Shown here piece after piece: positions 63,952-64,000 of a DNA stretch of 64,000 nucleotides. The position numbers and the translations under genes were made by a program. How positions within the stretch are numbered: position 1 is the first letter of the stretch; the number at the start of each line of letters is the position of its first letter. Origin of the DNA: Winogradskyella sediminis (GTDB lineage: Bacteria > Bacteroidota > Bacteroidia > Flavobacteriales > Flavobacteriaceae); assembly GCF_003387355.1 (NCBI RefSeq), contig NZ_QUNH01000003.1:292337-356336 (forward strand). Reading direction: 5' to 3'. The notes beneath the pieces are model-generated. The model was not told where the DNA came from, ran no database searches, and saw only the letters and a program-made list of their open reading frames with translations.

Positions 63952-64000
63952 TATTCTGTTTTTTAGTGACTATCTAATACTTATATTTTTAAGACCTATG

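Noticed and set aside
1..64000. tRNA, rRNA, insertion sequence or phage genes
   Set aside because: I looked for T-loop GGTTCGAATC-type motifs, rRNA landmarks and transposase or integrase proteins and found none; a tRNA or rRNA search program would be needed to exclude them fully.

Overview
The window comes from a member of the Flavobacteriaceae (Bacteroidota). Three things point there. The DNA is AT-rich, with promoters of the Bacteroidota type (TTTG or TTG, about 17-23 nt, then TAnnTTTG). Two secreted proteins end in type IX secretion (T9SS) sorting domains. Several gene families are typical of the group: SprB-repeat adhesins, DUF6090, TPR-LuxR and TolB/TPR/AraC regulators, and KTSC-domain proteins. 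I found no rRNA, tRNA, CRISPR array, transposase or phage gene.

Layout. 0-2 kb: the 3' end of a giant SprB-repeat adhesin with near-identical tandem repeats. 2-8.5 kb: a helicase, a J-domain/KTSC protein, an unusual zinc-ribbon SDR protein, a DEAD-box helicase and a stand-alone LpxD. 8.6-14.7 kb: an aldehyde dehydrogenase/SDR operon, a peroxiredoxin-like/YihY pair, a thioredoxin-fold/ribosome-hibernation pair and a DUF6090 protein. 14.7-21.2 kb: the most accessory-looking part. It holds an orphan consensus promoter, a flavobacterial orphan family, a DUF302 protein, a DUF6642-like protein with a degenerate active site, a large AT-rich SF2 helicase with a nuclease-like C-terminus (candidate defence gene), a gene remnant and dispersed intergenic repeats. 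21.2-25.6 kb: two GAF histidine kinases flanking a T9SS delta-60-repeat protein.

25.8-51 kb is dominated by redox and electrophile-stress functions. They are: a nitroreductase divergent from an HxlR regulator with matching palindromic operators; a DJ-1/NmrA/two-serine-hydrolase operon downstream of a TolB-TPR-AraC regulator; a luciferase-like oxidoreductase; a KefC-type antiporter with a KefF-type quinone reductase; a TetR-headed operon of nitroreductase, enone reductase, YqhD-type aldehyde reductase and DJ-1 protein, with a perfect palindrome in its promoter; and an Old Yellow Enzyme. Together they look like a regional stockpile against reactive aldehydes, quinones and enones. Thiamine-phosphate-synthase-like, EamA and glutaminase genes lie among them.

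51-64 kb: a deoxyribonucleotidase, CsbD, a DEDD exonuclease/GIY-YIG fusion, a PepSY-like secreted protein, a membrane TPR-LuxR regulator, the YbbP/YbbA ABC pair divergent from a TesA-like esterase, a DEAD-box helicase next to a cold-shock protein, a Crp/Fnr regulator and an acyl-CoA desaturase.

The strongest leads are the helicase-nuclease gene, the SDR protein that has lost its catalytic tyrosine, the matching HxlR operators, and a family of dispersed intergenic repeats with conserved ends.
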